From Nemertoderma westbladi (lineage: Eukaryota > Xenacoelomorpha > Nemertodermatida > Nemertodermatidae), in assembly GCA_032718475.1 (NCBI GenBank), contig JAUCBJ010002442.1:1-64000 (forward strand): a stretch of DNA of 64,000 bases, given 5' to 3'. The position numbers and the translations under genes were made by a program. Shown here one piece after another: positions 35,655 through 47,600 of this stretch. The notes below the pieces were generated by a model. That model was not told the DNA's origin. It searched no databases and saw only the letters and a list, made by a program, of their open reading frames with translations. Each line of letters starts with the position of its first letter. Position 1 is the stretch's first letter.

Positions 35655-35660
35655 TTTATT
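35655..35660 (-). promoter_or_regulatory. Poly(A) signal AATAAA of the Kv4 gene
   Basis: AATAAA on the minus strand lies 139 bp after the Shal stop codon and is followed by a T-rich and GT-containing stretch (ttgtttatttccctcggtgagtg). It is the first canonical signal after the terminal exon. Confidence 0.6.
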
Positions 35661-35798
35661 GCTGAGTATATTGAGACGGAGTTATTGGGAAGAGTAACTA
35701 CAGTGATAATGAGAACCACAGGCGCATGGAAATATACCGCGATGTTACATAAAGATAAGTATAATGAATGCTGAAATATAGAGAATAGCTTATTAAAT

Positions 35799-36020
35799 TC
35801 AACCCACTTTTTCTTTATCCTGAGCAGAATTTCTAGTAGTTCTTCGAGGTAGACATGAGCAGCATGGGTCGCCACATTGGCTGTGGTCTGTAGTTTCCGC
35901 GTCTGTGGGAGCTTCGGTTGGGGCTGCTTTAGCTGTAGGTGTGACTGCCGCACCAGGACTGATACTCCTCGTACAAGGCAATCCGTTGTACGTATATTCC
36001 ATCTCCACAAAGTCGCGATT
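35799..36020 (-). CDS. KCND: Shal/Kv4 potassium channel, terminal coding exon
   Basis: Seventy-three codons plus stop. The exon opens after a strong acceptor (ttattgtttttacag, AG at 36022-36021) and reads NRDFVEMEYTYNGLPCTRSI, continues through a P/T/A-rich stretch, then QCGDPCCSCLPRRTTRN, ending DKEKVG and TGA. It joins in frame to exon 58150-58064, giving ..LLRCLEKAT|NRDFVEMEY.. In Kv4 proteins this junction reads LEKTT-N-(H)EFV(D/E), and a cysteine-rich CC..RR patch lies further down the cytoplasmic tail. The tail is shorter than in vertebrate Kv4 (no SIPTPP-type end), resembling invertebrate Shal. An overlapping 155-codon frame on the same strand is a shadow. Extra downstream coding exons cannot be excluded but no good donor precedes the stop. 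Confidence 0.85.
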   Translation of the reverse strand, partial: NRDFVEMEYTYNGLPCTRSISPGAAVTPTAKAAPTEAPTDAETTDHSQCGDPCCSCLPRRTTRNSAQDKEKVG

Positions 36021-36164
36021 CTGTAAAAACAATAAAGCAATATGTTAATTAAATTAAGGACCAAAAAGCGCCTCTACTAATGGCAGATTGGGGGTGGGGA
36101 TTGGTGGGTGCTGGGCGGTATTACCCCGTTTTGTCTAATTGATATCTCAGATCGGCAAATTAAT

Positions 36165-36325
36165 ATTTGGGAGGAGCAGCTTAGTCTAGTGATGACATTC
36201 ATGGGCTTCCAATTAGGAAGCCCTGGTTCGAACACTAGATGGGGCAGCACTGTTTGGGCACAGTGCTTTAAATGCTGCAGCCTAGCCCAACCCTGGCGTG
36301 CATCCTTTAGTGGTCGATAAATGGG
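36165..36325 (+). mobile_element. tRNA-derived SINE or tRNA-like sequence
   Basis: An A-box-like TAGTCTAGTG (36182-36191) and B-box-like GGTTCGAACA (36225-36234) are 43 bp apart, the spacing of a tRNA gene. The head is followed by ~80 bp of non-tRNA body (cagcactgtttgggcacagt...). It is not a working tRNA gene, since no paired acceptor stem is evident. Family differs from that at 16986. Confidence 0.6.
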
Positions 36326-36341
36326 AACCAAAGCAACTTGG

Positions 36342-36534
36342 GAAACAGAGTGAAGGATTTACTGTGAAAGATCACCCATGGTGGTGAACAGGCATTCCTT
36401 TAGGAAACAGAGTGGAAGGGTTTACTATGGAAGATCACTCATCATGGTGATGAACAGGCATTCCTTTATGAAACAGAGTGGAAGGGTTTACTGTGGAAGA
36501 TCACCCATGGTGGTAAACAGGCATTCCTTGGCTT
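36342..36534. repeat. 61-67-bp tandem repeat, three copies
   Basis: gaaacagagtggaagggttt..aagatcacccatggtggt..aacaggcattcctt recurs at 36342, 36403 and 36470. Confidence 0.9.
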
Positions 36535-36614
36535 AATGAGCCTAAAAGATTCTCCCATTCAAATTAATATTATTAATTATCGAACCAAAACAACAGGGCC
36601 GTATTTAGGAGGGT

Positions 36615-36629
36615 GGGGGGGGGGGGGGG
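36615..36629. repeat. Poly-G tract
   Basis: A run of 15 G follows gggccgtatttaggagggt. The flanking ctgaggccgcaggccctcca and gggggccccccaccac are GC-rich and look like a transposon fragment, but no partner end was found. Confidence 0.85.
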
Positions 36630-36791
36630 CTGAGGCCGCAGGCCCTCCACCACAGGGGGCCCCCCACCACGATCCCACCACTATACTGTTCGACCGAACT
36701 ATAGACGAGCCCAACCGGAACCGAACTGAAACAGAACATAGCAATTTTGCATTTTGCCACTTATATTTCCAATTTCCACGTCTAATATATA

Positions 36792-37051
36792 GGGATGTGA
36801 GTTTTCCTGAAATATGTTTTTCTAGAAAATTTCCGGAAAAGTACAGTCATCCGTAGTTACGACCACAAGAGACAAGACAACAAACCACCTAAACACATCT
36901 AAGCAGGAATCCCTTGTTTCTAATAGTGTTTAATCTACTTCAGTACTTGTGTTTTACTATACGTTTTCAGAATGTGCTAAATAAAGTAATTAATAAAATA
37001 GGAAATTTCCGGAAAATGTATAGGAAACTTCCGGAAAATGACTCACATCCC
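36792..37051. mobile_element. 260-bp MITE with TA target duplication
   Basis: Terminal inverted repeats start GGGATGTGAGT, with TA directly outside (36790-36791 and 37052-37053). Subterminal tttcctgaaa and aaaatttccggaaaa blocks continue the inverted symmetry imperfectly. The centre is AT-rich and non-coding. Confidence 0.85.
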
Positions 37052-37204
37052 TACTAATATATTTACATTCAGGTTTATTTGAAAGGTATTTGCAATACAA
37101 AGCTTGAAAAGTTAGGGTAATGAAAACCAGAATGTCTTTCAGTATAGTATAGTCTGTGAGAAGTGCTCGGCGCCGTATGTGCAAACCCCATACAGTAGAG
37201 TTCA

Positions 37205-40200
37205 GGCCCCCACCACTGACCCGGCCCCAGGCCACCAACTACTGACCCGGCCCCAGGCCACCCACTACTGACCCGGCCCCAGGCCACCCACTACTGACCC
37301 GGCCCCAGGCCACCCACTACTGACCCGGCCCCAGGCCCCCACCACTGACCCGGCCCCAGGCCCCCACCACTGACCCGGCCCCAGGCCCCCACCACTGACC
37401 CGGCCCCTGGCCCCCACCACTGACCCGGCCCCAGGCCACCCACCACTGACCCGGCCCCAGGCCACCCACTACTGACCCGGCCCCAGGCCACCCACTACTG
37501 ACCCGGCCCCAGGCCACCCACTACTGACCCGGCCCCAGGCCACCCACTACTGACCCGGCCCCAGGCCCCCACCACTGACCCGGCCCCAGGCCACCCACTA
37601 CTGACCCGGCCCCAGGCCCCCACCACTGACCCGGCCCCAGGCCCCCACCACTGACACGGCCCCAGGCCACCCACTACTGACCCGGCCCCAGGCCACCCAC
37701 TACTGACCCGGCCCCAGGCCACCCACCACTGACCCGGCCCCAGGCCACCCACTACTGACCCGGCCCCAGGCCACCCACTACTGACCCGGCCCCAGGCCCC
37801 CACCCCTGACCCGGCCCCAGGCCACCCACTACTGACCCGGCCCCAGGCCCCCACCCCTGACACGGCCCCAGGCCACCCACCACTGACCCGGCCCCAGGCC
37901 ACCCACTACTGACCCGGCCCCAGGCCCCCCACCACTGACACGGCCCCAGGCCACCCACCACTGACCCGGCCCCAGGCCCCCACCACTGACCCGGCCCCTG
38001 GCCCCCACCACTGACTCGGCCCCAGGCACCCACCACTGACACGGCCCCAGGCCACCCACTACTGACCCGGCCCCAGGCCACCCACTACTGACCCGGCCCC
38101 AGGCCACCCACTACTGACCCGGCCCCAGGCCCTCACCACTGACCCGGCCCCAGGCCACCCACTACTGACCCGGCCCCAGGCCCCCACCACTGACCCGGCC
38201 CCTGGCCACCAACTACTGACCCGGCCCCAGACCACCCACTACTGACCCGGCCCCAGGCCCCAGGCCACCCACTACTGACCCGGCCCCAGGCCACCCACTA
38301 CTGACCCGGCCCAAGCCCCCCACCAGTGACCCGGCCCCAGGCCCCCACCACTGACCCGGCCCCAGGCCCCCACCAGTGACCCGGCCCCAGGCCCCCACCA
38401 CTGACCCGGCCCCAGGCCCCCACCACTGACCCGGCCCCTGGCCCCCACCACTGACTCGGCCCCAGGCCACCCACTACTGACACGGCCCCAGGCCACCCAC
38501 TACTGACCCGGCCCCAGGCCACCAACTACTGACCCGGCCCCAGGCCACCCACTACTGACCCGGCCCCAGGCCCCCACCACTGACCCGGCCCCAGGCCACC
38601 CACTACTGACCCGGCCCCAGGCCCCCACCACTGACCCGGCCCCAGGCCCCCACCACTGACACAGCCCCAGGCCACCTACTACTGACCCGGCCCCAGGCCA
38701 CCCACTACTGACCCGACCCCAGGCCACCCACCACTGACCCGGCCCCAGGCCACCCACTACTGACCCGGCCCCAGGCCACCCACTACTGACCCGGCCCCGG
38801 GCCCCCACCCCTGACCCGGCCCCAGGCCACCCACTACTGACACGGCCCCAGGCCCCCACCCCTGACACGACCCCAGGCCACCCACCACTGACCCGGCCCC
38901 CAGGCCACCCACTACTGACCCGGCCCCAGGCCCCCACCCCTGACACGGCCCCAGGCCACCCACCACTGACCCGGCCCCAGGCCACCCACCACTAACCCGG
39001 CCCCAGGCCCCCACCCCTGACACGGCCCCAGGCCCCCCACCACTGACCCGGCCCCAGGCCACCCACTACTGACCCGGCCCCAGGCCCCCACCACTGACCC
39101 GGCCCCAGGCCCCCACCACTGACCCGGCCCCAGGCCACCCACTACTGACCCGGCCCCAGGCCCCCACCCCTGACACGGCCCCAGGCCACCCACCCCTGAC
39201 CCGGCCCCAGGCCACCCACCACTGACCCGGCCCCAGGCCACCCACCACTGACCCGGCCCCAGACCACCCACTACTGACCCGGCCCCAGGCCACCCACTAC
39301 TGACCCGGCCACAGGCCACCCACCCCTGACACGGCCCCAGGCCACCCACCACTGACCCGGCCCCAGGCCACCCACTACTGACCCGGCCCCAGGCCCTCAC
39401 CACTGACCCGGCCCCAGGCCCCCCACCACTGACCCGGCCCCAGGACACCCACTACTGACCCGGCCCCAGGCCCCCCACCACTGACACGGCCCCAGGCCAC
39501 CCACCACTGACCCGGCCCCAGGCCCCCACCACTGACCCGGCCCCTGGCCCCCACCACTGACTCGGCCCCAGGCACCCACCACTGACACGGCCCCAGGCCA
39601 CCCACTACTGACCCGGCCCCAGGCCACCCACTACTGACCCGGCCCCAGGCCACCCACTACTGACCCGGCCCCAGGCCCTCACCACTGACCCGGCCCCAGG
39701 CCACCCACTACTGACCCGGCCCCAGGCCCCCACCACTGACCCGGCCCCTGGCCACCAACTACTGACCCGGCCCCAGACCACCCACTACTGACCCGGCCCC
39801 AGGCCCCAGGCCACCCACTACTGACCCGGCCCCAGGCCACCCACTACTGACCCGGCCCAAGCCCCCCACCAGTGACCCGGCCCCAGGCCCCCACCACTGA
39901 CCCGGCCCCAGGCCCCCACCAGTGACCCGGCCCCAGGCCCCCACCACTGACCCGGCCCCAGGCCCCCACCACTGACCCGGCCCCTGGCCCCCACCACTGA
40001 CTCGGCCCCAGGCCACCCACTACTGACACGGCCCCAGGCCACCCACTACTGACCCGGCCCCAGGCCACCAACTACTGACCCGGCCCCAGGCCACCCACTA
40101 CTGACCCGGCCCCAGGCCCCCACCACTGACCCGGCCCCAGGCCACCCACTACTGACCCGGCCCCAGGCCCCCACCACTGACCCGGCCCCAGGCCCCCACC

Positions 40201-43165
40201 ACTGACACAGCCCCAGGCCACCTACTACTGACCCGGCCCCAGGCCACCCACTACTGACCCGACCCCAGGCCACCCACCACTGACCCGGCCCCAGGCCACC
40301 CACTACTGACCCGGCCCCAGGCCACCCACTACTGACCCGGCCCCGGGCCCCCACCCCTGACCCGGCCCCAGGCCACCCACTACTGACACGGCCCCAGGCC
40401 CCCACCCCTGACACGACCCCAGGCCACCCACCACTGACCCGGCCCCCAGGCCACCCACTACTGACCCGGCCCCAGGCCCCCACCCCTGACACGGCCCCAG
40501 GCCACCCACCACTGACCCGGCCCCAGGCCACCCACCACTAACCCGGCCCCAGGCCCCCACCCCTGACACGGCCCCAGGCCCCCCACCACTGACCCGGCCC
40601 CAGGCCACCCACTACTGACCCGGCCCCAGGCCCCCACCACTGACCCGTCCCCAGGCCACCCACTACTGACCCGGCCCCAGGCCCCCACCACTGACCCGGC
40701 CCCAGGCCCCCACCACTGACACGGCCCCAGGCCACCCACTACTGACCCGGCCCCAGGCCACCCACTACTGACCCGACCCCAGGCCACCCACCACTGACCC
40801 GGCCCCAGGCCACCCACTACTGACCCGGCCCCAGGCCACCCACTACTGACCCGGCCCCAGGCCCCCACCCCTGACCCGGCCCCAGGCCACCCACTACTGA
40901 CCCGGCCCCAGGCCCCCACCCCTGACACGGCCCCAGGCCACCCACCACTGACCCGGCCCCCAGGCCACCCACTACTGACCCGGCCCCAGGCCCCCACCCC
41001 TGACACGGCCCCAGGCCACCCACCACTGACCCGGCCCCAGGCCCCCACCACTGACCCGGCCCCTGGCCCCCACCACTGACTCGGCCCCAGGCACCCACCA
41101 CTGACACGGCCCCAGGCCACCCACTACTGACCCGGCCCCAGGCCACCCACTACTGACCCGGCCCCAGGCCACCCACTACTGACCCGGCCCCAGGCCCTCA
41201 CCACTGACCCGGCCCCAGGCCACCCACTACTGACCCGGCCCCAGGCCCCCACCACTGACCCGGCCCCTGGCCACCAACTACTGACCCGGCCCCAGACCAC
41301 CCACTACTGACCCGGCCCCAGGCCCCAGGCCACCCACTACTGACCCGGCCCCAGGCCACCCACTACTGACCCGGCCCAAGCCCCCCACCAGTGACCCGGC
41401 CCCAGGCCCCCACCACTGACCCGGCCCCAGGCCCCCACCAGTGACCCGGCCCCAGGCCCCCACCACTGACCCGGCCCCAGGCCCCCACCACTGACCCGGC
41501 CCCTGGCCCCCACCACTGACTCGGCCCCAGGCCACCCACTACTGACACGGCCCCAGGCCACCCACTACTGACCCGGCCCCAGGCCACCAACTACTGACCC
41601 GGCCCCAGGCCACCCACTACTGACCCGGCCCCAGGCCCCCACCACTGACCCGGCCCCAGGCCACCCACTACTGACCCGGCCCCAGGCCCCCACCACTGAC
41701 CCGGCCCCAGGCCCCCACCACTGACACAGCCCCAGGCCACCTACTACTGACCCGGCCCCAGGCCACCCACTACTGACCCGACCCCAGGCCACCCACCACT
41801 GACCCGGCCCCAGGCCACCCACTACTGACCCGGCCCCAGGCCACCCACTACTGACCCGGCCCCGGGCCCCCACCCCTGACCCGGCCCCAGGCCACCCACT
41901 ACTGACACGGCCCCAGGCCCCCACCCCTGACACGACCCCAGGCCACCCACCACTGACCCGGCCCCCAGGCCACCCACTACTGACCCGGCCCCAGGCCCCC
42001 ACCCCTGACACGGCCCCAGGCCACCCACCACTGACCCGGCCCCAGGCCACCCACCACTAACCCGGCCCCAGGCCCCCACCCCTGACACGGCCCCAGGCCC
42101 CCCACCACTGACCCGGCCCCAGGCCACCCACTACTGACCCGGCCCCAGGCCCCCACCACTGACCCGGCCCCAGGCCCCCACCCCTGACCCGGCCCCAGGC
42201 CACCCACTACTGACCCGGCCCCAGGCCCCCACCCCTGACACGGCCCCAGGCCACCCACCCCTGACCCGGCCCCAGGCCACCCACCACTGACCCGGCCCCA
42301 GGCCACCCACCACTGACCCGGCCCCAGACCACCCACTACTGACCCGGCCCCAGGCCACCCACTACTGACCCGGCCACAGGCCACCCACCCCTGACACGGC
42401 CCCAGGCCACCCACCACTGACCCGGCCCCAGGCCACCCACTACTGACCCGGCCCCAGGCCCTCACCACTGACCCGGCCCCAGGCCCCCCACCACTGACCC
42501 GGCCCCAGGACACCCACTACTGACCCGGCCCCAGGCCCCCCACCACTGACCCGGCCCCAGGCCCTCACCACTGACCCGGCCACAGGCCCCCACCACTGAC
42601 CCGGCCCCAGGCCCCCACCACTGACCCGGCCCCAGGACCCCACCACTGACACGGCCCCAGGCCACCCACTACTGACCCGGCCCCAGGCCCCCACCACTGA
42701 CCCGGCCCAGGCCCCCACCACTGACACGGCCCCATGCCCCCACCACTGACCCGGCCCCTGGCCCCCACCACTGACCCGGCCCCAGGCCACCCACTACTGA
42801 CCGGCCCCAGGCCACCCACTACTGACCCGGACCCAGGCCACCCACTACTGACCCGGCCCCAGGCCCCCACCACTGACCCGGCCCCAGGCCCCCACCACTG
42901 ACCCGGCCCCAGGCCCCCACCACTGACACGGCCCCAGGCCACCCACTACTGACCCGGCCCCAGGCCCCCACCACTGACCCGGCCCCAGGCCCCCACCACT
43001 GACACGGCCCCAGGCCACCCACTACTGACCCGGCCCCAGGCCCCCACCACTGACCCGGCCCCAGGCCCCCACCACTGACACGGCCCCAGGCCACCCACTA
43101 CTGACCCGGCCCCAGGCCCCCACCACTGACCCGGCCCCAGGCCCCCACCACTGACACGGCCCCAG
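37205..43165. repeat. GC-rich 25/26-bp minisatellite, about 230 units
   Basis: Two interleaved unit types: ggccccaggccacccactac + tgaccc (26 bp) and ggcccccaccactgacccgg + cccca (25 bp). The array lies in the Kv4 intron; on the sense (minus) strand it is G-rich, with runs GGGGG-CCT-GGGG-CC-GGG in one unit type. A higher-order period of ~1.5 kb is visible: the unit-variant order at 38.2 kb recurs at 39.76 and 41.28 kb (offsets 1,546 and 1,519 bp). Minus-strand frames of up to 220 codons (WGRVSSGWPGAGSVVGGLGP...) are by-products. Confidence 0.97.
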
Positions 43166-44694
43166 GCCACTAAAACCCTCTAAATCCCTGCAAGACAATA
43201 AATTAGAGTCAATGAAATAGCACAGGTTGAACCGCGTAAATTTTGCTCGCAATCAGCAGAAATTTGTGTCGATTTCCCCCGGAGTTAATTTAATTTTAAT
43301 TGTGTGAGTCCCCCTTATACACTAACACAGTATAAAAGCGATTAAAATGAATCGTACAATAAATTAATACCGGTAAATCCTTCACTTTTTGGGATCCAAC
43401 AATTACATAATGATTGATGTATGCGAAGCTCTATCAACCCGCAATGCAAATGTGAACGTCAAACTTTGGAAAAATAAATATAGGGAAAATAACCTCATGA
43501 TTTTGTTGAAAAGACCGACCGCTGGTAATTAATTGGCTGTCAGGACCCCTTTTAAGGATATCAAGATAGTACCGGTTAACGGCATTGTCTATCTTACTTT
43601 GTTACAATCGGTTGGTCACAGAATCAGCGACAACCGGTAAGCTTCTTACGATTATAAGATTCCTTCCCGGAATTTTGGCGCCGAGGGATATTACCCAGGG
43701 AATTCTACTCTAACGATAAGATGATGAACGTCTTCCGCCAAATTATTCAAATAATCGCGTAGCCTGAGCGCTACTTCTTGCGTACGACGCACCCCGGGGG
43801 TATAAGTCCGATAGAGACGAAATCTTACGGAAAATCTCACAAATATTCTCCTTACCTACCCAAACAGACGCACGCAAAACCAAAAAACTAAACAACCACA
43901 AGATAACATGAGAAGGGAGACCTCGGATTCCTAATCATTAGTAGTTATTGTTAATTAATTACAGAATCGGTTGGGAAAGCAATGGTGTAATCTAAAAAAC
44001 TAAAGCGTTTGACACTGATCAATGGCCACTTTACCGTTAGCAGCAGATCGATAACTGAGCTATGAAATTATGAGGGTCACGGAAGGTTATGAGCCGACGA
44101 ATCGATTGATACTAGAATTGATAGAGTTAGTTAGCGAAATCATAACGTAATGAAGGCAAGGCATTGCATTGACGGTGGGAAGTTAAGCCTTGTAATTAAG
44201 AAAGCAGTTCGGCGGCTTAAGCTGTGCAATACAACCCTATAGCATCTCACAAAGCTATTACGTGAGCTCTGTTGGAAGAGGATAAATAAATTTGCCAACT
44301 AAATCCTACCGTATTCTATTACACGGTGTATGTACGAGCAGTATGGGACTAGAAAGCTACACAACGGGAAAGCTATCAAATCGTATGGCCGCCGAAACGC
44401 TTATCTCCATGGCAAATAATATTAATCCACAGTCATTGAAAGCCGCACTATCCACCCACATTGATGTTTGTCAGTGCGGCTCACATCAGTGACGCCCAGT
44501 CACCGTGTGAGACTGACAGAGCCAGTCGGCACTAATAAGGAATACACGCCACTCACTGTTATTGATGTTGCTAGCCTAGTATAGATAAATTAACGGTGAT
44601 CAAATTGTTCGTGACTTACTGAGGAGACGGTTCACAACTATAGCGCCTCTAGCGGCAGATTGATGAGCAGATTAAACAAAGGTCCCCAATACAA
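43166..44694. other. Unique spacer between the two intronic arrays
   Basis: 43225-43305 is a diverged fragment of the dispersed repeat also at 17960 and 19380 (aatcagcagaaatttgtgtc, gatttcccccgga). A 66-codon plus frame at 44292-44492 has no recognisable motif. No exon with Kv4 similarity is visible on the minus strand. Confidence 0.45.
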
Positions 44695-47600
44695 GGTACT
44701 GGGTTGGGATGGAGGGAGCCGGTACTGGGTTGGGATGGAGGGAGCCGGTACTGGGTTGGGATGGAGGGAGCCGGTACTGGGTTGGGATGGAGGGAGCCGG
44801 TACTGGGTTGGGATGGAGAGAGCCGGTACTGGGTTGGGATGGAGGGACCCGGTACTGGGTTGGGATGGAGGGAGCCGGTACTGGGTTGGGATGGAGGGAG
44901 CCGGTACTGGGTTGGGATGGGGGGAGCCGGTACTGGGTTGGGATGGAGGGAACCTGTACTGGGTTGGGATGGAGGGAGCCGGTATGGGTTGGGGTGGAGG
45001 GATCCGGTACTGGGTTGGGATGGAGGGAGCCGGTACTGGGTTAGTATGGATGGAGCCGGTACTGGGTGAGATGGAGGGAACCGGTACTGCCTACTGGGTA
45101 GGGATGGAGGGAGCCTGTACTGGGTTGGGATGGAGGAAACCGGTACTGGGTTTGTATGGAGGGAGCCGGTACTAGGTTGGGATGGAGGGAGCCGGTACTG
45201 GGTTGGGATGAAGGGAGCCGGTACTGGGTTGGGATGGAGGGAACCGGTACTGGGTTTGGACGGAGGGAACCGGTACTGGGTTGGGATGGAGGGAGCCGGT
45301 ACTGGGTTGGGATGGAGGGAGCCGGTACTGGGTTGGGATGGAGGGAGCCGGTACTGGGTTGGGATGGAGGGAATCGGTACTGGGTTGGGATGGAGGGAGC
45401 CGGTACATGGACGGAGCCGGTACTGGGTTGGGATGGAGGGAGCCGGTACTGGGTTGGGATGGAGGGAGCCGGTACTGGGTAGGTATGGATGGAGCCGGTA
45501 CTAGGTTGGGATGGAGGGAGCCGGCATTGGGCTGGGATGGAGGGAGCCGGCACTAGGTTGGGATGGAGGGAGCCGGTACTGGGTTGGGATGGAGGGACCC
45601 GGTACTGGGTTGGGATGAGGGATCGGTACTGGGTTGGGATGGAGGGAGCCGGTACTGGGTTGGGATTGAGGGAGCCGGTACTGGGTTCGGATGGAGGGAG
45701 CCGGTACTGGGTTTGGATGGAGGGAGTTGGTACTGGGTTGGTATGGAGGGAACCGGTACTGGGTAGGGATGGAGTGAGCCGGTACTGTGTTGGGATGGAG
45801 GGAACCGGTACTGGGTAGGGATGGAGGGAGCCGGTACTGGGTTGGGATGGAGGGAGCCGGTACTGGGTTGGGATAGAGGGAGCCGGTACTGGGTTGGGAT
45901 GGAGGGATCCGGTACTGGGTTGGGATGGAGGGAGCCGGTACTGGATTGGTATGGATGGAGCCGGTACTGGGTTGGAATGGAGGGAGCCGGTACTGGGTTG
46001 GGATGGAGGGAGCCGGTACTGGGTTGGGATGGAGGGACCCGGTACTGGGTTGGGATGGAAGGAGCCGGTACTGGGTTGGGATGGAGGGAACCGGTACTGG
46101 GTTGGGATTGAGGGAGCCGGTACTGGGTTGGGATGGAGGGAGCCGGTACTGGGTTGGGATGGAGAGAACCGGTACTGGGTAGGGATGGAGGGAGCCGGTA
46201 CTGGGTTGGGATGGAGGGAGCCGGTACTGGGTTGGCATGGTGGGAACCGGTACTGGGTAGGGATGGAGGGAGCCGGTACTGTGTTGGGATGGAGGGAACT
46301 GGTACTGGGTTGGGATGGAGGGAACAGGTACTGGGTTGGGATGGAGGGAGCCGGTACTGGGTTGGGATGGAGGGAGCCGGTACTGGGTTGGGATGGAGGG
46401 AGCCGGTACTGGGTTGGGATGGAGGGATCCGGTACTGGGTTAGGATGGAGGGAACCGGTACTGGGTTGGGATGGAGGGAGCCGGTACTGGGTTAGGATGG
46501 AGGGAACCGGTACTGGGTTGGGATGGAGGGAGCCGGTACTGGGTTGGGATGGAGGGAATCTGTACTGGGTTGGGATGGAGGGAGCCGGTACTGGGTTAGG
46601 ATGGAGGGAACCGGTACTGGGTTGGAATGGAGGGAGCCGGTACTGGGTTGGGATGAAGGGAACCGGTACTGGGTTAGGATGGAGGGAGCCGGTACTGGGT
46701 TGGGGTGGAGGGAGCCGGTACTGGATTGGGATGAAGGGAACCGGTACTGGGTTGGGATGGAGGGAGCCGGTACTGGGTTGTGATGGAGGGAGCTGGTACT
46801 GAGTTGGATGGGATGGAGGGAGCCGGTACTGGGTTGGGATGAAGGGAACCGGTACTGGGTTGGGATGGAGGGAGCCGGTACTATGTTGTGATGGAGGGAG
46901 CCGGTACTGGGTTAGGATGGAGGGAACCGGTACTGGGTTGGGATGAAGCAAACCGGTACTGGGTTGGGATGGAGGGAACCGGTACTGGTTTGGGGTGGAG
47001 GGAGCCGGTACTGGGTTGGGATGGATGGAGCTGGTACTGGGTTGGGATGGAGGGAACCGGTACTGGGTTGGGGTGGGGGGAGCCAGTACTGGGTTGGGAT
47101 GGAGGGAACCGGTACTGGGTTGGGATGGAGGGAGAAGGTACTGGGTTGGGATGGAGGGAGCCGGCACTGGGTTGGGATGGAGGGAGCCGGTACTGGGTTG
47201 GGGTGGGGGAGCCGGCACTGGGTTGGGATGGAGGGAACCGGTACTGGGTTGGGAAGGAGGGAGCCGGTACTGGTTTGGGGTGGAGGGAGCCGGTACGGGG
47301 TAGGGATGGAGGGAGCCGGTACTGGGTTGGTATGGAGGGAACCGGTACTGGTTTGGGGTGGAGGGAGCTGGTACTGGGTTGGGATGGAATGAGCCGGTAC
47401 TGGGTTGGTAAGGAGGGAGCCGGTACAGGGTTGGGAAGGAGGGAGCCGGTACTGGTTTGGGATGGAGGGAGCCGGTACTGGGTTGGGAAGGAGGGAGCTG
47501 GTACTGGGTTGGGAAGGAGGGAGCCGGTACTGGTTTGGGGTGGAAGGAGCTGGTACTGGGTTGGGAAGGAGGGAGCCGGTACTGGGTTGGGATGGAGGGA

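Noticed and set aside
35597-36064. 155-codon minus frame overlapping the Kv4 terminal exon
   Set aside because: It is in a different frame from the exon that continues the Kv4 motif and runs through the acceptor into the intron. Treated as a shadow.
36165-36325. Functional tRNA gene
   Set aside because: A- and B-box spacing fits, but no 7-bp acceptor stem or anticodon arm pairs properly and a SINE body follows. The same applies to 57678.
37205-43165. CpG island or promoter
   Set aside because: High GC and regular CpG come from the tandem unit itself; it lies inside an intron with no first exon nearby.
36990-43252. Glycine/tryptophan-rich minus-strand frames in the GC-rich array
   Set aside because: Same origin: repeat units lacking TAG in some variants. 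They overlap in three frames and end at CAGTAG variants of the unit.
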